A DNA stretch of 48,486 nucleotides from Dichomitus squalens LYAD-421 SS1 (lineage: Eukaryota; Basidiomycota; Agaricomycetes; Polyporales; Polyporaceae). Both the position numbers and the translations under genes were made by a program. The DNA lies in the NCBI RefSeq assembly GCF_000275845.1, contig NW_006766896.1, positions 144,527-193,012 on the forward strand, written 5' to 3'. Positions within the stretch are counted from its first letter, which is position 1. Every line of letters begins with the position of its first letter. This document shows positions 1 through 10,645 of the stretch, one piece after another. The notes beneath the pieces are model-generated. The model was not told the DNA's origin. It made no database searches and saw only the letters and a list, made by a program, of their open reading frames with translations.

Positions 1-1719
1 GATGTTCAGACAGATCCTGGATAGCGCTGAGTTAGTTGGGCTGATTGCGTCTTGATGCTACTGACATGCCTCGCTTTCCACGTGTTCGGTGACCATGCTT
101 TTGCCTTCGCGTTGCTTACTATGTCATAGAAGATAATCGGTTCCGACGTCTCGAATGGCCTGTTGCTCTGCTCGTAGCACTTGGGATCAGCAGAGGAGGT
201 CGAATATAACCGGGGAGAGGGAGCTGAAGCGAAATGGGGGGATCTATCCGCTTATATTTGTGGAAACAGGACTAGTCCGTCCCCATGAACACCCAACCCT
301 AACCCGTGGCGCCAGGGGAACGATCGTGTTGGACAAGCCTGGGATACTGATGGTACTGCAAGGTAGAGATAGCAAGACTTCTTGCAATTGGCGGCCGAGT
401 AGCCTGCGCATGACCACGTTCTTCAGGCCTCTCTGCCCCGGCACTCGATGCGTCGCTGCGCTCCGCAAGCCTCAGGAGGGAGTAGACCAAAACAGGAAGG
501 CGAAATTGATGGAACGAATCGTGAAAAGATCTGGAGGGGGGAAACGAGCGCGATACTCTCAGGTACTGTCTGTAAGCGCTAGAACGGATGGGGGCGAGAC
601 TATCAGATCTCGAGACTTGACAGAAGCAAACTAGCTCCTGCACGATCTATCCGCTGCTTGTCTGCAGTACACAATTGGACGAGTGGTAACGCGGCAACCC
701 CATGAAGCCGAAGTGAAGCCGCAGATCCCCTGACCCCCATCCTACGACGCCATCTTGGAACCTCGAGCCGCAGCGCTCCAGTCGCAACCTTATCGGGCGG
801 CATCCTGCATCCTCGCGTGAGACACAGACCAAGTGGTCCATGCACCGATACTCACTTACTGGCACTCGTAGGGTGTGGTAACGAATTTGAACCCACCAGC
901 GTTCCGGAGACGAGAGAACAACGCGGGTTCGCACTCATGTGGCAATTTCAGTGCCCAAAAACGTTGGAGCCTTGTCGCTACGCCATCGAGTCGTCAGTAT
1001 GACGTTCTCGAAAAGGGGGCTTTGCGGCTTCGAAGAAGGCCCATCTCCGAGCAAAGGAGTCGATGTTACTGAAGTCTAGGTAGTACCCCACGTATGCTTC
1101 CCAGGGATGTCGTCTGACGAATTGCTCCACTCGAACCTTGAGTGAGCGGAGTGCTCGAGGGATGCTTCAGGAAAAGCGAGAAGAGTCGGGGACGTGTGTC
1201 GGCTACAGGTGAGTGATTGGTTTGGATTGCGATATTGAGTTGGATGTGGATGTGGGAGAGGTCAGAGAGTGCGGCGTTCATGGGCTTCAATTCAGATTCT
1301 AGCGCTCGTCCTCAGTGCTTGGTTCCCAGGAACGTAAATATACACGTACGTATCGTCGTCAATGGTCGCAATTTTATGTCCATAGTTGTAGTCGAAGTAA
1401 TACAGGTAGTCGATGTCGAATATGAAAGATGCCAGATTGCGTAGGAGCGGAGCAGACAAGTGGTAGGGATGTTTTTGTAGACACACTTTTCCCGTAACGC
1501 ACGTAGGAACCCTGGGCTGAGGAGAGTGGCAAGGACAGGGATACAAGCCTGGAGGTCATAGCATCAACGGAGAACCAGGCTGTCCAGTGGCCCTTCGCGT
1601 GGACCGGCGCATCCTCCCGCGCTGAAGCCCACCTAGCCCTATCTGAACACGCATATATGCGTACTAGGCGGGTAGAAAACACTTACACATTAAAAGAGAC
1701 TCTGGCGCAAGTATGCCTG
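1..1719. other. degenerate repeat DNA, no supported gene
   Basis: I see no coding region here with family motifs, consistent splice sites or an unbroken reading frame of convincing composition. The open frames present are short and rich in Arg, Ser and Pro, as expected of chance frames in GC-rich DNA. By position this should be the 3' part of the minus-strand HPC2 relic that starts near 2150, but it is too diverged for me to align beyond about 1720. Confidence 0.4.
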
Positions 1720-2150
1720 GACGGCATGAAACGCAGAGTAACGTACTAATTCAGGAGAGAAACTTGTCTGCTCCATGAACAGAAGCCGCGAAGGACATAC
1801 ACTCATCCTGCACGATTTGAGAGTAGTCAATGGTCGTGTTGCTCCTGTCGTAGTATCAGGACGCTAGAGTCCACTAACGAAATACACGCGTTAGTATCGG
1901 ACTCGAAAACTTCAGTCTCTCTGCGAAAGGGGACGTTCGTGTTCGTGGCGCGTCGCACACACGGAAGAGGGGGACTGGGTATATCGGCGATATACATTAT
2001 CAAGGTGGACCGTCTCGTGCGGCGTGCGCATGCTGCACGTCGGTCGCGCGTAACCGCGACGCGCACAGCTTCGCGACGAACGTTCACAGTAGGACACCGT
2101 GCACGCTCAACACGTACTTAGAAAGAAGATGTGCTCACCATCTTGTGTCA
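1720..2150 (-). pseudogene. HPC2/ubinuclein-like relic, unit 0 (exon 1 end to exon 2 end)
   Basis: Read on the minus strand, this segment follows the intact HPC2 gene at 10646-13655. Near 2140 is the end of exon 1 and the GTGAG donor of intron 1. Intron 1 resembles the same intron in the relic at about 8.0-8.15 kb. Around 1840-1915 is a degraded version of the acidic HUN exon (Asp/Ser-rich run), and near 1740 is an exon 2 end followed by a GTACGTTACTC donor that matches the intact gene. The reading frame is broken by many substitutions and small indels, so it cannot make a protein. It marks a further duplicated unit running off the left edge. The HUN alignment is by eye and weak; the splice-site stretches are the firmest part. 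Confidence 0.5.
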
Positions 2151-2630
2151 CTTCCCCTCGTCTCGATGCTAGCTCCGTGTAGCACAGGCTCGCTTTCGTG
2201 TCTGATTTCGCGGCTCGTCTCGTCGTGGGCGATGTCAGGTACCCGCATAGCAAGAATAGAGTCGATTTGGGGGCGGTCCGGGTGGTGACTTACGGTCATC
2301 GGCAACCAGTGTTACCACAGAGCAGAGCCTGCACGTCAGGCTTTGAGGATGTATGGCAGTCGGCTGTAGCGTACAAAATAGTGGTCTGTTGAGAGCCGCA
2401 GTGTCTCGAGTTGCGTGCCTATCGGGGCCGGCACGGGGACACGGGCCGAATCACCGGGCCACTTTGCCCGGCGCCGGCACAAGGCCTGGACGAGACTCAG
2501 TACCGTTGGTTTCTGCTCTCCCTTTCCCCGAGCTCATCTCTCCTGCTCTGGTACCACCCCAATGTCCCTGTCAGCGATGTAGTACTAGAATGCAATTACA
2601 CTGTCGTGCTTCAGGCCTCGCCGCGCCGTC

Positions 2631-2740
2631 CTGCAATTGAGCCAGGCCCCCGGTCCCGCAAATCGACATCGCCTGAACAACGTCATCGGAGGGTATGCAA
2701 TCGGTTCGCCTATGGTCATCCTATCGTCTCCAAGTCAGTA
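2631..2740 (-). repeat. repeat B copy 1 (inverted)
   Basis: Reverse complement of a dispersed non-coding block also found at 18355, 27225, 33515 and 36965. Shared landmarks are GGACGACCATAGGCG, then CATCCGACGACCTTGTTC, then GGGCGATGTCGAT and a purine-rich GCGGGACCGGG tract. The inverted orientation agrees with the minus-strand HPC2 relic to its left. I see no coding potential conserved among the copies. Confidence 0.7.
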
Positions 2741-3199
2741 GCGATGCGCAAGAAGAGACGATGGACTTCCCTTCCGACTCTCCTTATTCTTGTGTCGCTC
2801 GCGCCCACAGATAAAACACAACTCGTGTCACCGGTCACCCTCTCAAGCAGGTTCAAAGCGATAGGTGTGGCATACATCCACAAACCTGAGCAGCTCTTTC
2901 GACTGCCACCCTGCCGCTGAAAGTGAGCCTTCTTAGTGCCAACATAGGTACGACGTCGTTTTCTAGTGATGCTTATGCTCGCACATTCTTTCCCGCAGAC
3001 CGCGACATCGGCCACTGAGTACTCATCAAGCAGGGAATATCCTTTCTGCACACTCACGCCGCCACACCCAACAATCACGGCGTCATTTCTAACGGCATTC
3101 GGTGCATCTTCACACCCGCCTTCCTCAATGCAGCCTTGACGCTCTAGATGTTAGCAAGACGTGGTTGCGGGTACAGTGCTCGATCGATTCCGAGCTTCG

Positions 3200-3960
3200 A
3201 GGCCGCCATTTCCATAGAGGGAGAGGGGCTTGGGTGTTCATGTTGCGCTCTGCCGGTACGTCCTCACCTGCCCAATCGATTCCTTTGCCAGCGAAGAGGA
3301 CGTTTCTAGGTTCTGCATCGATGACAGGTTCACCAATGCGACTTTGACTTGTATCTCGTCTGAAACCTCGCCGCTCTTCCCCCTCACACCTATACCTTCA
3401 TCGCGCTACATCTTGGCCACCTTTCCTACATTTCAGTCGCAGCACATCGCGATCCAGGCACCTGCTCACTACACAAATCTAAGCCCCTCTCGCATCACTG
3501 AGTCAGCTGCCGTCGTGAAACACCACTAGCATCAGGTCGCGGACAGCGTCGGGTTCTCTAAACGTCTCAGGCATGAACTCTGAGGCCCAGCGGAACACTG
3601 AGAAGAGCGCTGATCGGGAAACCATCGTGCTTCCTCCTCTTACACATTCGCCACTAGTACGGCGGGTTTAAGGCTAGCCCACTTTCAGAGGGCAAGATCC
3701 TTGGGCGTCTCTCTCCTCCCGGGCTGTTGCCACCAGCATGATCAACGGCGGGATCACGCGAGGTTGGACCCGCTGGACGCGGCGTCGCTGTTTTCTGGGG
3801 TACTGGTCTTTTTGCTTCATTGTCCCGCTAGCGACAAGGCCGCCCTGAATCTCGTCCATGCAGACGGACTGGTGCTGAACCCTCCTCCTCCCCCAACGAG
3901 TATCACATGACTATTCTTCCTCGACATAGATGCGCTCTACCCGGGCTAGGTTATGTGCTA
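3200..3960 (+). repeat. repeat A copy 1: unidentified protein relic
   Basis: Degenerate copy of a protein-coding-like block that recurs on the minus strand at 18800-19445, 25960-26760 and 32480-33130. Shared peptide-like pieces include FEAAxxxxGEG, SAGTxxxxxSIxLP, an APAH piece followed by TESAAVV, GFSKRLR, and ARLDPLDA near the end. A GTACGT after the SAG codons could be an intron donor, since it is kept in copies 1 and 4. Stops and frameshifts break every copy. I do not recognise the family. The orientation (+) is opposite to the other three copies, as expected for the inverted left-hand unit. Confidence 0.55.
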
Positions 3961-4516
3961 GGGCGACGGTACTCTGGAGCGGACCGCGCAATTGCCGTCC
4001 GACTTTGCCCCAAGACCATCTCCCTGATCTTTGGCCCACGGTGGAACGTTGGATAGTTTTGGCCCTATCTCGTCCTGTTTCGCGCGGTTTTGCTTGCGCT
4101 TGCAATAGTGTATGCCAGTTAGAGTACCTGTGATGCTTATGAGAGTGTTGTTCGTTGCAGTTTTGTGTGACGAGCTCCTTGGAGGCAGATCGGATTGATC
4201 GGCTGCAATCCTTGGTGCGAACAGTTGTATGTCTGCCTCGAAAATGCTCCAGTGACGAGTTCTAAGACAAGGAACACAATTCGACTGAACAGAGATCGCT
4301 GGTAATCATTGCGCAATTGCACATGTAAAGTGCGGTCTCGTCCCACTCGACGTGTTACCACAACACATATAAATGGCCCTGGATCAATCTAGGAATCAAG
4401 CGCAAATACATACGATCCCTGGGTCGACGAGCCAGCCGGCGCACGATGCGGTTCACTTCAACTCGAATTCTACCGTCCTTGTCGCTTTCCTCATACCCAC
4501 CAGTCGTTGAGCTAGC
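3961..4516. other. intergenic, downstream of minus-strand DUF6533 gene
   Basis: No supported gene. The stretch holds the 3' flank of the DUF6533 gene ending at 4517 and the edge of repeat A. I see no hairpin, tandem array or tRNA-like structure. Confidence 0.4.
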
Positions 4517-6254
4517 CTACTCCCTCGACGTCTGAGTCGGATCGTCAGCTCTCTCCCCAATGTCACCATCATTGTGATCTTCTGTCAGGTAATCTTCGGC
4601 GACAATCGATGCTCCGAGTGATCCAACGACCCGTTCGACTATCAGGGAGTGGTCGAGGTGCAGCGACGAAATCTGTGAGGACGGTATGGAGCCAACGGCC
4701 CGGAGGCTTGCTGACTGCAGGCGGAGGAGGAAACGTGACACGAGTATGGCGGATAGCCTGCGTAGTCCGAGGTACACGTGAAAAGTCAGAGGACATGGCT
4801 TCGAGTGACAGATGCATAGGCGTACATACGGGAAAGTGAAGACTGTCACTACGCTTATAGACGTAAATGCATCTACATCAATCTATAACGCAGTGTCAGA
4901 TATCGCGCTGGTTTCAGAATGTAAACTCACCGAAAGCAATGTGAAAGCGAGATGTTGGGAATTGAGCACAGCGAGGATGCTGAGTAAGGAAGGAGTGAGA
5001 TGTGATATGCCGGAGGGAAATGTGATTACTCACAGGAAATACATGGTCCCTGCGTAGATGATGCTGTTAGCATTCTACGCCTAGGAAGACATCGTCGCTA
5101 CTCAGTACACACCATCAATAAGCAGGACGCTAGATATAGAGCCCTTAAGCACGCCCCTACGGTGAGTTGGAAACCAGAGATCTAATGTGAACCATGTTGC
5201 ACCTATGGCGAGGAATTCTGCTGCAATTAGGCACGACCGAGAAATGATTGTTACTATAGAGGCCCGTGAGATTGAGCATTAATGTCAACTCTAATTGCAC
5301 TTTACACCTAGAATCGGTGAGGTTGGGCTTCAGCGGATAGTCTCAATCGACGCTTTCAGGCAAAATCACTTTTGGGAGAGACCGATGGACTCATTGTCAG
5401 CCGCTACACATCCAAAGGGAACGAGGTTCTCGCCGGTCAGTCCGAACCCGAAGTTAGCCTGTTGAGAAACGCGTGTGTGAATCAGTTTTCGGAGGATAGT
5501 AACGAACATGCGGTGAACCAATCTCACAAAGTTGACTCCAACAGGCACCAAGGATAGGACAGCAGTAATAGCACACAGAGTCAAGCTCCTCCCGAGTGCA
5601 TAGACGCGTAGGGCCGTGAAGGCTTGGAATCCAAATCATCAGAATGTGCTCGTGGACACCAGTGGGTATAGGGTGTTCACCTGCCAGGACTATGACAAGC
5701 AAGTAAGCAACGGCATCAAAACCCATGGCAGACAGGGCACTGCTGCATAAACACAATTGATTGCAGTACTTCGTAGAGAGTCCATCAGATTAAGTCACCT
5801 CTGCATAAGTCAGTCATACCTAGATCCATTGCATCCTAGCAAGGGCGGAATGCGTACCTTATCGGATATGTTCAATCCCGTTGCAAGATCCCAACCCAAA
5901 TAGAGCGCCGTCGTATACTTATTCAGCCAGAACAAGATGGCTGCCCCTGTTAACTTCCGGCCCCAGAAACACCGGACTTCTTCACCAGTCGTGATCACTG
6001 AGTCGTAGAAGACTAACGCTGCGAAACAGGTCGATGGATGAATCAGTGTTAATGCTCAAGGGTATTCAAGCAGTATGCTGCAGCTCGGTAAGGAATGTAC
6101 CTGCTGCAGCAGCACCGCAGAGGCTCCCAGTCGATATCATGCTATGTAGTCATATAATTGATATTCAGTGGCGCTACCAAGTTGCTATATGAGGACAGGG
6201 CACATACAATTCCGAAGATTCGGCGGCAGGCTGGTCACTCTGTGAAGACGCCAT
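4517..6254 (-). CDS. DUF6533 domain-containing membrane protein, paralog 1
   Basis: Unknown-function multi-helix membrane protein of the DUF6533 family, which is heavily expanded in Agaricomycetes. The start is ATG at 6254 (MASSQ...), the same start context as the other three copies. The signature is in exon 3: YDSVITTGEEVRCFWGRK, then hydrophobic AAILFWLNKY. Further helices follow (SALSAMGFDA..., ALRVYALGRSLTL, RSCLIAAEFLAIGATW, ILAVLNSQHLAF), with a conserved SAILVSRFLLRLQSASLR near the C terminus and an acidic tail ending SRE-stop. By my exon reading there are 13 exons and 12 introns, two of the exons only 2 nt long (5799-5800 and 5306-5307). No stop or frameshift is seen, and the protein is about 330 aa. 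It lies downstream of an HPC2 relic on the same strand (unit 1). Orthology and function are unknown. Confidence 0.82.
5306..5307 (-). other. candidate 2-nt micro-exon 2 of DUF6533 paralog 1
   Basis: On the minus strand the context is GATTCTAG, then GT, then GTAAAG. The upstream exon ends in phase 2 (...GLSQ plus AA). Adding GT makes AAG TTA and continues into TIISRSCLIAAE. The position is the same in all four paralogs. Confidence 0.58.
5799..5800 (-). other. candidate 2-nt micro-exon 1 of DUF6533 paralog 1
   Basis: On the minus strand the context is TATGCAG, then AG, then GTGACT: an acceptor and a donor separated by two bases. Including these two bases restores the frame between ...NISDK and SALSAMG. 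Skipping them shifts the frame. The same arrangement exists in the other three paralogs. Confidence 0.6.
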
Positions 6255-6849
6255 AATTTGAACTGGGACGCAGGGATTCAACGCGAGGTCTGTGGGATGT
6301 AATCTGGAATGCTGAGGATGAGCCGTGTGGACGATCCCAGTGTAGCGTGTGATGTCTATGAGACGTTGCGACGGGGAGTGAGCCTGGAAAGAGTAGGACT
6401 GGAGCTTATATATTCATTCCCGCGTAAGCATGAAGACGTAACCAGCACTAGGGGTACCTGAAGGAAAGGTGGACCAGTTTCGCAGCGCATTGCATGCACG
6501 GTCATTCCTGATGAGCTGCGATCGATAACAGACCGTACATACCTACACGGATGGGCGTGCCAGTTGCTGACATGTGGCCTGCGCTGTGTCGAACGCGGTG
6601 CGTAGAAAAATGCTTAGGATAATGTACCAGTTGTGCACTCAAACAGGTGCGAGTGCATCAAGACACAAATACCTTGCCATGCACGTAGATTAAGATAAAG
6701 CATTCGCAAGCGTACGGGCAAAGCCACTCGCGAATAATACTGGGCAAAACGAGTACTAAGACAACTGCGGAAGAGACCGCGGTGCCGCAGAGAAGCGGTG
6801 CTGCGATGTTCTCATGAAACATGCAAGCGACGATGGCACGAAACCTTCA

Positions 6850-8340
6850 GTCGGCCCCAGGAACGCGATAACAATCTGGGGCACGAGATATAGTTAGCAC
6901 CATGACGGCTCTGGACACAAATCAATTAAGATGTGTACCTTCTGGTACAGGTTCTTACGCACGCCCTGATCGTTTACGACCTAGTCCTAGCCCTTGAGTG
7001 CGTGCTCATTGGCGCCATTCCTCAAGAGATGTACGATCGAGTGTCCACCCCTCTGATGGCTTTCTTTAAGGTTTTCTGCAGCCTTCTGCGCCACCTGTTA
7101 GGGCTATCGGCTGATCCCACGACCCTGCTTCTGATGTTACTTTGCCATTGCCGCTTGCTGTCGCTGGATATTGAGGGACCGAAGGCAATACATAGAGTGG
7201 AGAAGCAGAGCGTGAGGTGGCGGTGTAGAGCACTGAGGACAACGCTATGGACGCTGGCGGAGGCAAGCATGTTAGTTTTCTTCGATTTGGGCGCCAGGTT
7301 TGAGGGCCTGCAGGGAAGTGACGGTAAGCATGGATGTTCGCAGACTACTCCAGTGAAGCAGAGATGACAGCGACCATTGAAGGAACTATGATGAACGTTG
7401 CTTCCACACTGTCCACGACGCACTGGCACAGGCTTGCAGATGTCCGATCATCATCGGGGAATCGTTCGTTATGAAGGGTCATAGTGAAACCCAGGGCCAC
7501 TACGCATAAATGACCCTCTGGACAGACAAACATAATGCGACCAGCTCAGGAGAGGTAGAAGTGATTTACAGCAGACGAGGCTTGGAACTAGGTGATAAGC
7601 GGCGAGATCATCCAGGACTAGCGCTTCGTATTGTGTGAAACCCTGCTTGGCTCTCCCTGAAGACGCGTATGTGCGTACTGTGAGCGCAGAGACACTCGCA
7701 CGTAGACAAACGGGTTTCCGCGAGGGTTCCGAGGGCACAGAGTGAACAACGTACTGATCCAATACGCGCACATGTCCGATATATACGTGGAAGTCACAAT
7801 TCACCTGTGAGGACATATGTTCGTCTTTCGCGCGTCAAGATTGTCGAGGGAATGCTCGTCCATGTTGGGGTAGCCTTACGCGAGATCTCACTACTGAGAT
7901 ATACGCATCAGCATCGTAGTCGTCTGCTTCAGTGTTCGAACCAGATAGCGCGCGTGGTGGTTGCACGGCGCATCATATTCCACAGCGAGAGTGATCCGGG
8001 AGCATTTATCGACCGCCATTTCGGGCTGTCTGGCGCGGTCTACGCACCCTGGCACTACCCACGGCGCGTGCAGCTTCGCGACAGACGTCCACAGTAGGAC
8101 GGCGCACTGGCTCCGAGCTTTGAAAGGGGTACTCACCGTCTTACGTCGCTTGCATTTGTCTTCTGTGCTAACACTAACTCCAGCGGGCGCAGGCTTTCCC
8201 TCATTGGCGTGGTCGTCCTTCGTATCGTATAAGGGAGATTCGTCACGGGCGTGGCTGGACGCAGTTCAGGACTAATCGCCAAGCTCGACCAAGTTCGCTC
8301 GGCAGACGTCGTCAACTACAGCTCGATGTCCACGGACACT
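6850..8340 (-). pseudogene. HPC2/ubinuclein-like relic, unit 1
   Basis: Minus-strand relic of the gene intact at 10646-13655. Recognisable pieces in order are: the exon 1 end around 8297-8130 (RPATPV, then an Arg-rich end at a GTGAGT donor); the exon 2 end around 7820-7720, with a GTACG donor; the linker exon around 7330-7040 (KSKKTN and LASASV match KSKKIN and LAPSAS of the intact gene); and the C-terminal exons around 7000-6870 (VRKNLYQK and IVxAFP-like). The ubinuclein middle domain is missing: sequence jumps from the linker straight to the C-terminal exon. The frame is broken throughout. The DUF6533 gene at 6254-4517 follows it, preserving unit order. Bases 6255-6850 between the two are spacer with no gene that I can see. 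Confidence 0.7.
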
Positions 8341-10645
8341 GAGGCCTCAGTCTAGATCGAAGATGCTGGGGCGTCCGACACAGGGAGGAGGAGATGGGAC
8401 GCGCGGCTGGAGACACCGTCAGTAGTGATAGGGAGTCCGCTGCTGACGACAAGAGGGGTCGTCGCAAGGATGCAGAATTTGGACAGATCGAACGAGGATC
8501 ACTACATGTCCGTTTTCAATACGCCAATGGTTACGCACAATGTCAGGGCGCAGTATGCATCAAGTTGACTGGGGCTCACTAACAGATGGCGACCTGAGGA
8601 GTTTGGTGGGGACCAGTACTACTACAGAGAGCCCTGTACGTCAGTCCTCTGAGTATGCCTCGAAGAAGCTCCTGCGTACCAATCTCCATTATGGCGCTGA
8701 GAGAAAGTCAACTTCGCGGTTGAATATGTACCACGGCACGTACTGCTCGAGACCAGCTCTGGAGTCATCCATGTCAAGAGTCAGCTAGGAACTGAAGTCG
8801 ACGTGGAGATGGCGGACGAAATCAAAGGACGAAACGCTCTATGTAGCCAGGCGAGGTTGTGCATGGGCTGACAGCGCCAGTCATCCAGGAGATAACGTGA
8901 TCGGGCACCGCCAAACTCTGGTGAAGCAAAGAGAGCTTCGAGCTTGTACTGTGGCAATGCAGCAATATACATTCGGGAGATTCCCGTCCATAGCAGTGAG
9001 GCGGGATAGTACCGAGCACAAGACTGTCGCTTGACGTCGATGAACGCTTGCAGCGAGCGTTCCCTCGTTGATGGTGCCACACACTCGCGCGCATCTGGAC
9101 TCCGTACCTACAGGACGCCAGGTCAGCTTGCGCATTCTACGGGTCCCAAAGCCGAAGCAAAGCGTGTACGTACCATTCGCTCCGTCTCTCCTCCCGCCTG
9201 GGAAATCTTCAACAACGCCAAAGAAGAGCCTTACTCTTCGAGCGCGCTAACAAGTCGCGGGCAAACCGGGTGCAAGCACATTCAGCTGGACTCACCGCAG
9301 CCCTGGAACCTCGCGTACCAGCTCTAGGCGCGAACTCTTCGCCGCGGGAGCAAGCAGACCGCCTACGACACTCAGCGGGACAGACTACGTCTTCACCTGG
9401 ATGGCGAGAGCGGCCGAGTCCGACCCTCCGCCCTGATTTGCGTCCAGGCCCTGGCGTCCCGCAGGTCGTGGTGGCCCACTGCGCAGTATCACTGTGCTGA
9501 GACTTGAGATCGTAGTTCGCCCTTGAAGTCTGATAAGCGTGTAGTCCTAAGCTTGCAAGACATGAACGTCACGAAGGTGTCCTCACCATCAGCGTTTATT
9601 ACAGGAAGTCTCTCTCTCGGGTCTCCGGTGTACATAGCGATTGAAATGATCGTTGGAAACGTGTTGTCACAGGCGCCGGTGCCTGCGGATTCCTCTGAGA
9701 CTTTCTGCACAGACGCTCTCAGAGACACTGTAGGAATTGCCCGGAGGGTGACAACACTTGTCTTGTGAGATGAAAACAAGATGGTCAATTCGCAAATGGA
9801 TCGGGATTGTAGAAAGACCAGGGTGCATGTACTGTACTACTACTATGAAACCTTGCACTTGCGGCATCTGACGTGACGTTCGCCACGTGCAACTGCCAAT
9901 TTGACGACACGATGAAATATACTCTTCGAGAACGCTCCTCACGGACTGGATAGAGTGGGAAAAGACATCATCTGAACGCCACGTCCTCGGCATTGAGTGG
10001 ACCCGAAAACACATTCGCCTCGTCGGCCCTCGAAAGCCGACGGGGTCCAGTGTGTACCGGTATACAGGTCTCGTTACCACTATGCGGAGCAACTATCCAT
10101 ATTCATAGCAAAATTGCGGTGGAAGTCAATTGCACAGGATGGTGCGGTGAAAGTTCGCTCACCAGATGTCACGAATAAATGGGATGAGAATTTCCCGGAG
10201 CAAGATTCGAACGGAGGACGCTGGGGTGCAAGTGGCTTTCCCGAGAGTCCGAAGGCTCATGAACGAGGATTCCCCTAGTCGCGACAGGAAAATACAGCCG
10301 GATGCAAAGCCAAAGAGGGGTCTGCAGTGCTGGAAACACGGAAGAGAAGATGGGCAGCCTGGCGAGGACAGGATGTGGATGTTCGGAGGCGGGCGCTTGG
10401 AGGGCCTCGTAGATGGGAAAAGCCGGACCAATGGGAATGGAGGGAGAGACAGGCCAAAGGCCGCGCCGATTGTCTGCACTCGCCACTCGCCCAGTCGTCA
10501 ACCGGCCAGGCCGAAACAAGTATTCGCATCCTCCGCATCGCAGACGATGGCCAATCTTCCATCTCTCCCTCCCCTTCCCCCCGAACTCTGCCTTTTTAGG
10601 TAACTTCCCCCTCCTCACCCCCTCCTCCCCTCCCCCTCCCCGCCC
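8341..10645. promoter_or_regulatory. spacer between divergent HPC2 copies; CT-rich tract at 10555-10645
   Basis: About 2.3 kb separate the minus-strand HPC2 relic from the intact plus-strand HPC2 gene. I find no supported gene. The last 90 bases before the intact ATG are almost pure C and T, a composition common just upstream of fungal start codons, so this is the likely promoter and 5' UTR of the HPC2 gene. No clear TATA box was identified. A short block near 8860-8885 (GACAGCGCCAGT) also occurs near 16893, suggesting more diverged repeats. Confidence 0.4.

Noticed and set aside
155..634. 159-codon open frame near the left edge
   Set aside because: No homology-like motif and overlapped by open frames on the other strand. 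It lies where a decayed HPC2 relic should be.
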